Part shown: piece by piece, positions 27,491 through 35,609 of the stretch
Layout of the letters: the number at the start of each line of letters is the position of its first letter
Position numbering within the stretch: the stretch's first letter is position 1
Program-made: the position numbers and the translations under genes
NCBI RefSeq assembly: GCF_008086615.1
Contig: NZ_RXYB01000009.1
Span: 1-64,000 of the forward strand
Direction: 5' to 3'
From: Acetobacterium tundrae
GTDB taxonomy: Bacteria > Bacillota > Clostridia > Eubacteriales > Eubacteriaceae
Length of the DNA: 64,000 nucleotides
Notes under the pieces: generated by a model
Databases searched by the model: none
The model's input: the letters and a program-made list of their open reading frames with translations, nothing else
What the model was told of the DNA's origin: nothing

Positions 27491-27626
27491 TGGTCACCGT
27501 CCTGTTTATATTTTTACAAGAATTATACCATAAATTAAAATGCAATACAAAATTCAACAAAGAACTTGTAAAATTTAAGTTGACATGGTATCATTCTTGT
27601 AAAGAAATTGTAACAAGGAGAATGGC

Positions 27627-29051
27627 ATGGGGAAAACTCAGAATATTTTTAAAAAAATTAGCAAGCTTTTAAAGAAGTACCGATTTAATCAGGCGACGCA
27701 AAAAGTAGAAAGAGATGAATTTCGAGATGAATTTTTAGAGACAAATCATGTCAATCACAAAAAAAATATGAACAGTAAAAAGAAGAAGACCTTTAGAATG
27801 AGAGGCTCAGCGGTTGTAGTCAGTGTTTTTTTAATGTTGGCAGGTGCAGGAGTTGTTGATGCACAAACCCGAGCTTATGAAATTTTATATAATGGTAACA
27901 GCATTGGTTATGTTGACAGTCCGGCGGTTTTAGAAACGGCACTCAACAGTATTGGCGAAGCTAACAGTGGCAATAGCGATGTAAATCTTGGTGATTATGA
28001 AATACGGGTAGCCCGATTTGTTGATTGTATGACAACCGAAGAAATTGCACAGGCAATTGCGGGAACAAAAACGAATAAGACTGTACAGGTTGCTCAATCG
28101 GTAAATTACAATCAAACACCAGTTAATCAGGCGGCTGAAACTCCGGTAGCTGAAACTCTGGCCGTGGAAGCACCAACCGTGGAAACACCGGCTGTGGTAG
28201 CCCCGACAGCCGAAACAGCGACAGTGGCAGTTGCGGCAGCCGAAACCCCAGCAGTGGTAGCCCCGGCAACAGAAACCCCAGCAGTGGTAGCACCGGTAAC
28301 AGAAACCCCGATCGTGGAAAGAAAGTCGGCTGAAATTTCAGTAGCAGAAGTTACCCCGGCAGAAGAAATCTCGGTAGTGGAAACACCTACCGTGAAGACT
28401 CCAGCAGCTGAAACCCCAGCAGTGGTAGCCCCGGCAGCAGAAACTCCGACCGTGGAAACCCCAGCAGTAGAAACCCCAGCAGTAGAAACCCCGGCAGTGG
28501 AAACCCCGGCAGTGGAAACACCGGCAGTGGAAACCCCGGCAGTGGAAACCCCGGCAGTGGAAACCCCGGCAGTGGAAACCCCAGTTGTGGAAACCCCAGC
28601 AGTGGAAACACCGGCAGCAGAAACCCCAGCAGTCGTGACGCCGCAAGCACAATTTGTTCTTCCAGCCTGTGGTCGGGTGGGAGAAATTTTCAGAGATTAT
28701 GACAGCGGATACTACAGCAATCATAATAATGGCGCAGCGGTTGATATATTAAACAGTGAAGGGACTTCAGTTCATGCAGCTGCATCCGGAACAGTTACTC
28801 TGGCAGGTTGGTATGGCGGATACGGAAATTGTGTCATGATCGACCACGGCAATGGTTATTCAACCCTTTACGGACACTTTAGCACTTTAAATGTTGTTGC
28901 AGGTCAGACCGTCTCTCAGGGGCAAATTATTGGCAGTATGGGATCGACAGGATCATCGACAGCCAATCATGTTCACTTTGAAATCCTACTCAATAATGTT
29001 GCTCAGCCAATCAATAACTTCTTCAATATCAGTACCGGAGATAACGTATAA
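27627..29051 (+). CDS. M23-family peptidoglycan hydrolase with PAVET repeat stalk
   Basis: 474 aa from ATG at 27627 (AAGGAG six bases upstream). Order: basic N-terminus of about 57 residues; hydrophobic segment 60-79 ending VVDAQ; a small domain TRAYEILYNGNSIGYVDSPA (81-110) shared with the next gene; a Pro/Ala/Val/Glu/Thr stalk at about 165-355 including a long run of exact VETPA copies; then an M23 endopeptidase domain with NHNNGAAVDI, YGHF and HVHF as zinc-ligand motifs (about 378-452). Expected to cut peptidoglycan cross-links outside the membrane, with the stalk spanning the wall. A long hairpin and a terminator follow. Confidence 0.9.
   Translation: MGKTQNIFKKISKLLKKYRFNQATQKVERDEFRDEFLETNHVNHKKNMNSKKKKTFRMRGSAVVVSVFLMLAGAGVVDAQTRAYEILYNGNSIGYVDSPAVLETALNSIGEANSGNSDVNLGDYEIRVARFVDCMTTEEIAQAIAGTKTNKTVQVAQSVNYNQTPVNQAAETPVAETLAVEAPTVETPAVVAPTAETATVAVAAAETPAVVAPATETPAVVAPVTETPIVERKSAEISVAEVTPAEEISVVETPTVKTPAAETPAVVAPAAETPTVETPAVETPAVETPAVETPAVETPAVETPAVETPAVETPAVETPVVETPAVETPAAETPAVVTPQAQFVLPACGRVGEIFRDYDSGYYSNHNNGAAVDILNSEGTSVHAAASGTVTLAGWYGGYGNCVMIDHGNGYSTLYGHFSTLNVVAGQTVSQGQIIGSMGSTGSSTANHVHFEILLNNVAQPINNFFNISTGDNV
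28126..28640 (+). repeat. 15-bp coding minisatellite
   Basis: Reiterations of a 15-bp unit (GTGGAAACCCCGGCA and variants) within the M23 peptidase gene, encoding VETPA. The central copies (about 28495-28575) are nearly identical in DNA, indicating recent slippage; outer copies are diverged. The unit is a multiple of three, so copy changes keep the frame. Confidence 0.92.
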
Positions 29052-29069
29052 CAAAGTGATATGTTAACA

Positions 29070-29179
29070 TAGACATACCGACCAATTGTTAATCAGTTGT
29101 ATGCGCACGATTCATACAGGCTATGCCTGTTCGCCGTGAGGCACACAACATGATGTAACAATTGTCGGTATTATATCTA
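29070..29179 (+). repeat. Long hairpin element, copy B (after the M23 gene)
   Basis: A 110-nt imperfect inverted repeat: outer arms ATACCGACCAATTGTTA / TAACAATTGTCGGTAT, an inner stem GTTGT / ACAAC, and an apical stem ACAGGC / GCCTGT. Shares GGCTAT-GCCTGTTCGCC and downstream CAAC...GATGT with copy A at 9459-9600, with different bases in the paired arms. A separate terminator follows at 29195. Confidence 0.65.
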
Positions 29180-29194
29180 GTGAATCTAATTTAT

Positions 29195-29229
29195 AAAAAA
29201 AGATGTCTTTAAAATGGCATCTTTTTTTT
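29195..29229 (+). terminator. Terminator after the M23 peptidase gene
   Basis: AAAAAAGATG...CATCTTTTTTTT hairpin closing the M23 transcript before the paralogous gene. Confidence 0.85.
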
Positions 29230-29309
29230 GTAAATAAAACGTTGATTATCTTTCTAAAATATGTTATTATGTAACAAATGTGTAACGATTAACAACATGA
29301 GGTAAAGAT

Positions 29310-29876
29310 ATGAATGATATTGTAAAGGCAGAACGTGAAAAACGAAGAAAAAAACGGCTTCGCAAAAAACGACAAAGTACCATTGTGACGATAACACTTT
29401 TGGTTATAATAGCATCAGTTGGGGTCGTAAATGCGCAGACACAAGGTTATCAAGTATTCTATCATGGCGAAAGTCTTGGTTATGTACAAACAGCCAGTGT
29501 CTTTGAATCGGCAGTGGACCGTATTCAGAATAGCTTGGGTGAGTCCTATAACAGCAAGAATATCCTTCTTGGCGATGGCTTTAAGCTTGTTCCAGCGAGA
29601 CTGGATAATCCCATGGATTTTGATGCCTGGGTCCAGGTCTTGAGTAATAAAGGAATTGAGCTTTATGTAAAAGGAACGGTGGTTGAGTTTAATGGTCAGG
29701 AAGTCGGTACAATGACATCATCAGATGAAGCTCAGCGTGTGATTGAAACTTTTCAGAGTTTATACACGGTTGACTCAAGCAAAAACGGATTTAATTGTAT
29801 CGAAAAAACGGTGCTGCTTTCTGAAACAAAAGATTTCGCAACCATGCTGAAAAGCATAAAAGCATTGAAAAAATAA
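29310..29876 (+). CDS. Short paralogue of the M23 protein without a peptidase domain
   Basis: 188 aa. Basic N-terminus (KRRKKRLRKKR), a hydrophobic segment at about 24-42 ending VVNAQ, then TQGYQVFYHGESLGYVQTAS, clearly homologous to TRAYEILYNGNSIGYVDSPA of the preceding gene. A second similar motif ELYVKGTVVEFNGQEVGTM lies near residue 115. No stalk and no zinc-peptidase domain. Start ATG has GAGGTAAAG upstream. A membrane-anchored extracytoplasmic protein; its shared module may bind wall material or partner with the M23 enzyme. Function not established. Confidence 0.8.
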   Translation: MNDIVKAEREKRRKKRLRKKRQSTIVTITLLVIIASVGVVNAQTQGYQVFYHGESLGYVQTASVFESAVDRIQNSLGESYNSKNILLGDGFKLVPARLDNPMDFDAWVQVLSNKGIELYVKGTVVEFNGQEVGTMTSSDEAQRVIETFQSLYTVDSSKNGFNCIEKTVLLSETKDFATMLKSIKALKK

Positions 29877-29885
29877 ATAAATATA

Positions 29886-29926
29886 AAACCAGAGAAACAC
29901 GCTTTGCGTGTTTCTCTGGTTTTAAG
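29886..29926 (+). terminator. Terminator between the M23 paralogue and recX
   Basis: AAACCAGAGAAACACGC / GCGTGTTTCTCTGGTTT, a 17-bp perfect stem with a 2-4 nt loop, followed by TAAGGAG, which is the ribosome-binding site of recX. The hairpin therefore abuts the recX initiation region and might influence its translation. Confidence 0.85.
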
Positions 29927-29938
29927 GAGAACGCGGTA

Positions 29939-30616
29939 ATGAGTACGCAAACAGAAAAAGCCATGGATTTGGCGGTTAACTACTTGTCATATAAATCCCG
30001 GACCTGCTTTGAAATGGTGACCTATCTTAAGAAAAAAAATATTGAGGATTCTGTAATCGATCATGTCATGGGAAAACTCCGGGAGTATCGTTATGTGGAT
30101 GATGAAATTTATCTTAAAAATTATCTGGAAAACAATCGTCAACTGACCTATTATGGCACCAAGCGAATACGTCAGGATCTTAGAAAACGCGGCATCAGTG
30201 ATGAGTTATTGCTCACCTTAGCGGATCTTTATCCAGAAGATGCCGAGTATCGATGCTGTTTGATGGTGGCTACGAAAAATCTGAAGCTTTTAAAAGGAAA
30301 AACAGTTTTACAGAAGCGAAAAAAAATATACGATAAACTGGCCCGGATGGGATATCCGATGGATATGACAATCGACGTGATTAAAGAACTGGATTTAGAA
30401 GAAGAACCGATCGTGTTATCTGAAGAAGAAATTGAATTCGAAGAAAAAAAGATCCGGGAAAAATTAAGTCGCGATTATGAAAAATATGAGCGACAACATA
30501 AAAAAAAGGGCTTCCTCGGTAGAGATTTGGAAAATCGGATCATTAAGAGCTTGATGGGTCGAAAATATCCCTATGAAATGATAAGAGCAAAACTCGATCA
30601 GATGAAAGAAGACTAA
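29939..30616 (+). CDS. recX: RecX-family regulator of RecA
   Basis: 225 aa, longer than E. coli RecX as usual in Firmicutes. Three-helix repeats such as KAMDLAVNYLSYKSRTCFEM, YVDDEIYLKNYLENNRQLTYYGTKRIRQDLRKRGI and a C-terminal repeat LENRIIKSLMGRKYPYEMIR are typical. RecX binds and limits RecA filaments. ATG at 29939 with AAGGAG nine bases upstream. No recA is in the window. It converges with pdxK, with a shared hairpin between them. Confidence 0.9.
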   Translation: MSTQTEKAMDLAVNYLSYKSRTCFEMVTYLKKKNIEDSVIDHVMGKLREYRYVDDEIYLKNYLENNRQLTYYGTKRIRQDLRKRGISDELLLTLADLYPEDAEYRCCLMVATKNLKLLKGKTVLQKRKKIYDKLARMGYPMDMTIDVIKELDLEEEPIVLSEEEIEFEEKKIREKLSRDYEKYERQHKKKGFLGRDLENRIIKSLMGRKYPYEMIRAKLDQMKED

Positions 30617-30620
30617 CCAA

Positions 30621-30662
30621 TAAAGGCCAACATTTATCAGAATGATAATGTTGGCCTTTATT
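30621..30662 (+). terminator. Bidirectional terminator between recX and pdxK
   Basis: AAAGGCCAACAT / ATGTTGGCCTTT with inner TTATC / GATAA, flanked by A and T tracts. Serves recX on the plus strand and pdxK on the minus strand. Confidence 0.85.
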
Positions 30663-30696
30663 ATGGAAATTTATAACGTTTCCGGGACTTTTGTTT

Positions 30697-31548
30697 TTAT
30701 AGTCCTAATCGTTTGATCAGATAGGGGAGCGCTCTTTCAAAGCAAACACCGTATCGTTTTTCCTGGTTGAGTGCGACGGTTTTGATGATACATTCTCGGG
30801 TATAATCAACAGCGATTTGGAGCGAATCTTTTAGGCTGAAATCATTTAAGATGCCGGCTAACAGGGTGCTGCCAAAAATATCGCCGGTGCCGTGAAAATT
30901 ATCGTGGATACGTTCGTTAAAAGCGTAGTCAAAGGTGTTGGCTTCGGAGTCGTAGGCAACCGCCCCAAGTTTTGTATCCGTAAAGGAAATGCCGGTTAAG
31001 ACCACTTTTTTCGAACCCAGCTGAGAAAGACTGACCAATAAATTTTCGACATAGGATTGATTATAGCTTTCGCCAACGTAAGGTTCTTCTAAAAGAAAGG
31101 CCGCCTCGGTGAGGTTTGGAACAATGATGTCGGCTTTGGCGCAAAGCCGGGTCATCCCTTGTGCCATTTCTTTGGAGTAGATGGAATACAGCTCACCATT
31201 GTCGCCCATCACCGGGTCGACCAGAGTGAGGGTGTTGTCGGTTTGAAAGGTGTCAAAAAGGCTGCCAACCAAATCAATTTGCTCATAGGATCCTAAAAAT
31301 CCGCTGTATAATGCATCAAATTTCAAATTGAGAGATTCCCAGTGATTGGCAATCGGCGTGATATCTGCAGTTAAATCGCGGTAGGTGAAATGCTCGAAAC
31401 CGCCGGTATGGGTTGATAAAACAGCTGTTGGCAAAATACTGGTGTCAAACCCAGCTGCTGATAAAATCGGCAGGGCAACCGTCAGGGAGCATCTCCCAAC
31501 ACATGAAATATCATGAATGGCGGCGACTCGTTTTTGTTTTTCTATCAT
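30697..31548 (-). CDS. pdxY: Pyridoxal/pyridoxamine kinase (PdxY-type)
   Basis: 283 aa from ATG at 31548 (AAGGAG upstream on the minus strand); the longer open frame to 31587 lacks a binding site. Ribokinase fold: RVAAIHDISCVGRCSLTVAL at the N-terminus, DPVMGDNGELY for metal/phosphate, and the anion-hole region FHGTGDIFGS with the catalytic Asp near the C-terminus. It phosphorylates pyridoxal or pyridoxamine in B6 salvage. It is divergent from a PdxR-type regulator with a shared 120-bp intergenic region, which predicts PLP-responsive control. Confidence 0.92.
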   Translation of the reverse strand: MIEKQKRVAAIHDISCVGRCSLTVALPILSAAGFDTSILPTAVLSTHTGGFEHFTYRDLTADITPIANHWESLNLKFDALYSGFLGSYEQIDLVGSLFDTFQTDNTLTLVDPVMGDNGELYSIYSKEMAQGMTRLCAKADIIVPNLTEAAFLLEEPYVGESYNQSYVENLLVSLSQLGSKKVVLTGISFTDTKLGAVAYDSEANTFDYAFNERIHDNFHGTGDIFGSTLLAGILNDFSLKDSLQIAVDYTRECIIKTVALNQEKRYGVCFERALPYLIKRLGL

Positions 31549-31668
31549 TAAATTCTCCTTGCTATGAATTATCTTCTTGATTTTCAAATACTCTTATTAT
31601 AAGATAAAGGTGAACCCATTAAAAGAATCAGTTTTACACAATATGTTAGGATCAAACAAGGAGAGTCG

Positions 31669-33063
31669 ATGATTACGATACCGTTTAAAAATGAAGGACA
31701 GTTCCTTTATGAGGAAATATATGAATTCCTGAAAAATGAAATTATTCTTGGCAATTTAAAAAACTGTGAGAAATTACCGTCCAAACGAAATATGGCCAGT
31801 CATCTGGCGGTGAGTGTTAATACGGTTGATGCGGCTTATGGCCAATTAGTGGCTGAAGGTTATTTGGAGGCTGTTCCTAAAAAAGGATATTACGTCTGCG
31901 AAATTGATACTTATCTGCAGAATGAAAAAAGAGCCGTCTCGAAAAATAAAGTTGAGTCTAAAAAAAATGAGATCAATGGTATCGATTTTTCTCCGAATAT
32001 GATTGATCAACGGATTTTTCCATATGATGCGTTTAGAAAAATATTTAAAGCAACTTTTAATGAATATGATCTGAATCTATTGAACAAACCGGATATTCAG
32101 GGAGAACCTGAATTAAGAAAAGCCCTGGTAAATTTATTGTACCGTTCCAGAGGGGTGGTTTGTACGGCAGACCAGATCGTTATCGGTTCCGGTACCGACC
32201 ATCTGCTGCAAACCCTGGACCTGCTTTGGGGAAACAGTAAAGAAATTATTCTGGAAAATCCGGTCTATCTTAAAGCCTATAATATTTTTGAAAAAATGGG
32301 GAATAAGGTCATCTCTGTGGATATTGACAAAAAAGGGATTCGTATCGAGCCGTTAAAGAATCATAAAAATGTAGCCATTTACGTGACGCCGTCGCATCAA
32401 TTCCCGTTGGGAATCAGTATGCCGATTGATCGTCGGATCAAACTGCTCAATTTTGCAAATAAAGAAGAGCAGATCTATATTATCGAAGATGACTATGACA
32501 GCGAATTTCGTTACAATGAAAAACCATTACCGTCATTGCAGAGTATCGACAAGAATGGAAAAGTTATCTATATCGGTACTTTTTCAAAATCAATTGCACC
32601 TTCGATGAGAATCAGTTACATGGTTTTGCCGGATTCGCTACTAAAGACGTATTTGGAAATTGCCGATCAAATCAGTTCTCCGGTTTCAAGTCTTGAACAA
32701 AGGATGATTGCGGCATTTATTTCAGGCGGTTTTTTCGAAAAACATGTCAATAAAATGCGTAAGGTCTATAAGGAAAAACGCATTACTCTGATGGATGAGT
32801 TGGGCCAATTGGGTGATCAGGTTAAGATCACCGGTGAAAATGCCGGGCATCATCTGCTGGTGCAATTAAACAAGGGGTTAAGTGAGAAAGAAATGTGTGA
32901 ATGCGCCCTGGCTTTGGGCGTCAAGGTCTATCCGGTGTCACCCTATTTTATTCATGGGGTTTCAAAGAAATTTGAAAGCATGGTTTTATTGGGCTACGGC
33001 TCGTTAACGACAGAGCAGATTTATGAGGGCATCAATTTGTTAAAAAAAGCATGGGATTTGTAA
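31669..33063 (+). CDS. pdxR: MocR/PdxR-type GntR-aminotransferase regulator
   Basis: 464 aa. N-terminal GntR winged helix (KLPSKRNMASHLAVSVNTVD, about 41-60), a linker, and a fold-type I aminotransferase-like domain with GSGTDHLLQTLD and the PLP lysine in TFSKSIAPSMRISYM. MocR proteins bind PLP as effector; PdxR members control vitamin B6 synthesis or salvage genes. Divergence from the pyridoxal kinase gene strongly suggests that target. Start ATG has AGGAGAG upstream. The symbol is inferred from context. Confidence 0.9.
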   Translation: MITIPFKNEGQFLYEEIYEFLKNEIILGNLKNCEKLPSKRNMASHLAVSVNTVDAAYGQLVAEGYLEAVPKKGYYVCEIDTYLQNEKRAVSKNKVESKKNEINGIDFSPNMIDQRIFPYDAFRKIFKATFNEYDLNLLNKPDIQGEPELRKALVNLLYRSRGVVCTADQIVIGSGTDHLLQTLDLLWGNSKEIILENPVYLKAYNIFEKMGNKVISVDIDKKGIRIEPLKNHKNVAIYVTPSHQFPLGISMPIDRRIKLLNFANKEEQIYIIEDDYDSEFRYNEKPLPSLQSIDKNGKVIYIGTFSKSIAPSMRISYMVLPDSLLKTYLEIADQISSPVSSLEQRMIAAFISGGFFEKHVNKMRKVYKEKRITLMDELGQLGDQVKITGENAGHHLLVQLNKGLSEKEMCECALALGVKVYPVSPYFIHGVSKKFESMVLLGYGSLTTEQIYEGINLLKKAWDL

Positions 33064-33136
33064 TAATATGTTATAATAATTAATTGCATAGAATTGTGAG
33101 AATATGAGATTAAAAATAAAGAAACAAGAGGTAAGA

Positions 33137-35605
33137 ATGAATAAAAAACCAGAACTGCTTGCACCTGCTGGAACCATGGATGCCATTATTGCTGCTGTAA
33201 ACGGTGGAGCAGATGCGGTATATTTTGGTGGAAAAGCCTTTAATGCCCGTCGTAATGCCGAAAACATGACGGAAGAGGAAATCAGAACGGCGGTGGCGCT
33301 ATGTCATTACCGTGGGGTGAAGGTGTATGTCACGCTTAATATATTAATTAAAAATAGTGAATTCGAGGCGCTTATCAAGACCCTTAATTTTTTGAAAAAC
33401 CTCCATGTCGATGGGCTGATTGTCCAGGATATGGGAGTGATTTATTTAATCAAACATTATTTTCCGGAGTTTAAACTGCAAACCAGCACCCAGGCTTCGG
33501 TTTATGGGCTGGAAGGCGTGTTGTTTTTTCAGGAACAGGGTTTTTCCCGCGTCGTACTACCCCGAGAAATGCCGTTAACTCAGGTGGCGGAAATTAAAAA
33601 AAAGACGCAGATCGAATTAAAAATATTCTGTCACGGCGCCCTGTGCTACGCTTATTCGGGACAATGTTTAATGAGCAGTATGATCGGGGGACGAAGCGGC
33701 AATCGGGGACTTTGTGCCCAGCCCTGCCGGAAACCCTATCAGCTTTTTGATGAACAAGACCAGTTGATCAATGAGGGCTATTTATTAAGCCCGAAGGATT
33801 TAAAAACCCTCGAAGAGATGGAGGCGATTGTTGCCGCTGGTGTGGATGCGTTAAAAATTGAAGGCCGGATGAAAACCCCGGAGTATGTTTATGGGATTAC
33901 CCGCGCCTATCGGGAACGAATTGATGAGGTCTTTGGTGAGAAACCCGCAAAAACCATCAACGATCAGGCCGTTATGCAGGTCTTTAACCGGGATTTTACC
34001 CGCGGTCATTTGTTCAATGAAGCGGATATCTTGAATCCTCAGGTTGGTAAAAATAGAGGCATTTTGATTGGTCAGGTCATGGCCATGCCAAAATCACAAA
34101 ACAGCAAAAATTACGGGGCTTATCCGCATTTGGCGCTCAGTTTGAATCAGGATGCCGAGCTTTCCCTTGGGGATGGCTTATCTTTTGGTGAAGACGGCAA
34201 AATTGGTGCGAAGGTGGATGGAATTTTCACTTTGGATGGCAGTCGGCTGGAAAAGGGCCATGGTGGAGAAGTCATTGCTATTCCCTGTCGGTACAGGGTT
34301 GCGCCGGGAACCTTACTGTATAAGAATTTTGATAAGGGCTTAATGGATCAGCTGCATCAATGGGGTTCGGTGCCGGTGAATCAGCCGGAGGCGGTGGTGA
34401 ATTTCAAGCTGACGATAAAGGCAGAGCTGCCGGTGAAAATCGTTGCTGCATCCCAAGGAATTGAGGTGTCTTATACGGCGGATTTTGAGCCGGAAATGCC
34501 GCTGAAAAATCCACTGGATGAAGCCATCATCAGCGAACAGATTTCACGCCTTGGCGCAACGGATTTTGCACTGGGAACAATCGCGATCGATATGGATGCA
34601 AATCTGTTTTTATCCCGAAGTCAGCTGAATTTGCTCCGAAAAGAAGTTATTGGAAAGCTGGAGGCTAAAATCACAGAGGTGTCTGAAACGAGTGCCGACG
34701 ATTTGATTACGATCGTTCCGCTGGAAAAAGAACTGCATGGCAATCAAAAATCGCTTGATAAAGAAAACAGCAGGAAGCGGATTTCGCTGGAATTCCGAGA
34801 AATGCCGTCACGCGAGTGGCTGTCGCAACTCGGCAATCTAGGCGTTGATGAGGTGGTATTGCCATTGCTGGGAGAAGGCGTTGCAGAAATGGCGGCTTTT
34901 TCAAAAGAATGCGGCTTAAACGTTTTGCTGAAAACACCCAAAATAATGGATGATGCCGGTTCGCAAAAAGTGCGCCGATTATCGAATCAGGATATTAAAC
35001 ATGACGGGTTTCTGATTGGAAATTATGAAGCCCTGCAACTGCTGAAAAATCGGTCCGATTATTTGGAAGCGGATCAGTCCTTTAACCTGTTTAATACCCT
35101 GGCGGCACGGGCATTAAAAGAGTGGCAGGTCAAAGGTGGGGTTTTGTCTCCAGAACTGGATGAAACACAATTAAAGGAAATTTCGGAGTATTCGGATCTT
35201 ACCATGGTGTTGCCGGTTTACGGTACGCAGGAGCTGATGGTGAGCAAAAAATGCCTGTTCAGATGTGCCAACTGTCAGGAGAAAAGCAAAGGAACAACCG
35301 GCCTTTGTCATATGGAAATGACTGGAAATCTGGCGGATGAGCGAGGCGGATATTTCCCGGTAAAACGCGATAATCAGGGGCTTATTCACATTTATAATCG
35401 GGACACGCTGTTCTTACGAGAAGAAATTCTGGCTTTGCACGGGGTCGATACCTGGCGGATTTACCACCGCAACGAAGCGCTTGAAACCTTAAAAATCATT
35501 ATCAATTATTACCGTCGGGATATTTATGAGGAGCATTGGGGTCTGCCGGAAGGGCTAAGCACGGCGGGGACGACCCGGGGAAGTTTTAAACGAGGAGTGA
35601 AATAA
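33137..35605 (+). CDS. U32-family peptidase / RNA hydroxylation protein
   Basis: 822 aa from ATG at 33137 (AAGAGGTAAGA upstream). N-terminal TIM-barrel-like region ELLAPAGTMDAIIAAVNGGA, the U32 signature FCHGALCYAYSGQCLMSS continuing into RSGNRGLCAQPCR (about 172-205), then a long C-terminal part (DUF3656-like) with further cysteines CLFRCANCQ. U32 proteins were called collagenases, but relatives RlhA and TrhP act in hydroxylation of 23S rRNA or tRNA, the likelier role here. The stop is 4 bp before mutS2, so they are co-transcribed. Confidence 0.9.
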   Translation: MNKKPELLAPAGTMDAIIAAVNGGADAVYFGGKAFNARRNAENMTEEEIRTAVALCHYRGVKVYVTLNILIKNSEFEALIKTLNFLKNLHVDGLIVQDMGVIYLIKHYFPEFKLQTSTQASVYGLEGVLFFQEQGFSRVVLPREMPLTQVAEIKKKTQIELKIFCHGALCYAYSGQCLMSSMIGGRSGNRGLCAQPCRKPYQLFDEQDQLINEGYLLSPKDLKTLEEMEAIVAAGVDALKIEGRMKTPEYVYGITRAYRERIDEVFGEKPAKTINDQAVMQVFNRDFTRGHLFNEADILNPQVGKNRGILIGQVMAMPKSQNSKNYGAYPHLALSLNQDAELSLGDGLSFGEDGKIGAKVDGIFTLDGSRLEKGHGGEVIAIPCRYRVAPGTLLYKNFDKGLMDQLHQWGSVPVNQPEAVVNFKLTIKAELPVKIVAASQGIEVSYTADFEPEMPLKNPLDEAIISEQISRLGATDFALGTIAIDMDANLFLSRSQLNLLRKEVIGKLEAKITEVSETSADDLITIVPLEKELHGNQKSLDKENSRKRISLEFREMPSREWLSQLGNLGVDEVVLPLLGEGVAEMAAFSKECGLNVLLKTPKIMDDAGSQKVRRLSNQDIKHDGFLIGNYEALQLLKNRSDYLEADQSFNLFNTLAARALKEWQVKGGVLSPELDETQLKEISEYSDLTMVLPVYGTQELMVSKKCLFRCANCQEKSKGTTGLCHMEMTGNLADERGGYFPVKRDNQGLIHIYNRDTLFLREEILALHGVDTWRIYHRNEALETLKIIINYYRRDIYEEHWGLPEGLSTAGTTRGSFKRGVK

Positions 35606-35609
35606 GGAC

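Noticed and set aside
28338-28724. Minus-strand ORF rich in Gly, Phe, Cys and His
   Set aside because: It is the antisense shadow of the VETPA minisatellite in the M23 gene and has no start signals.
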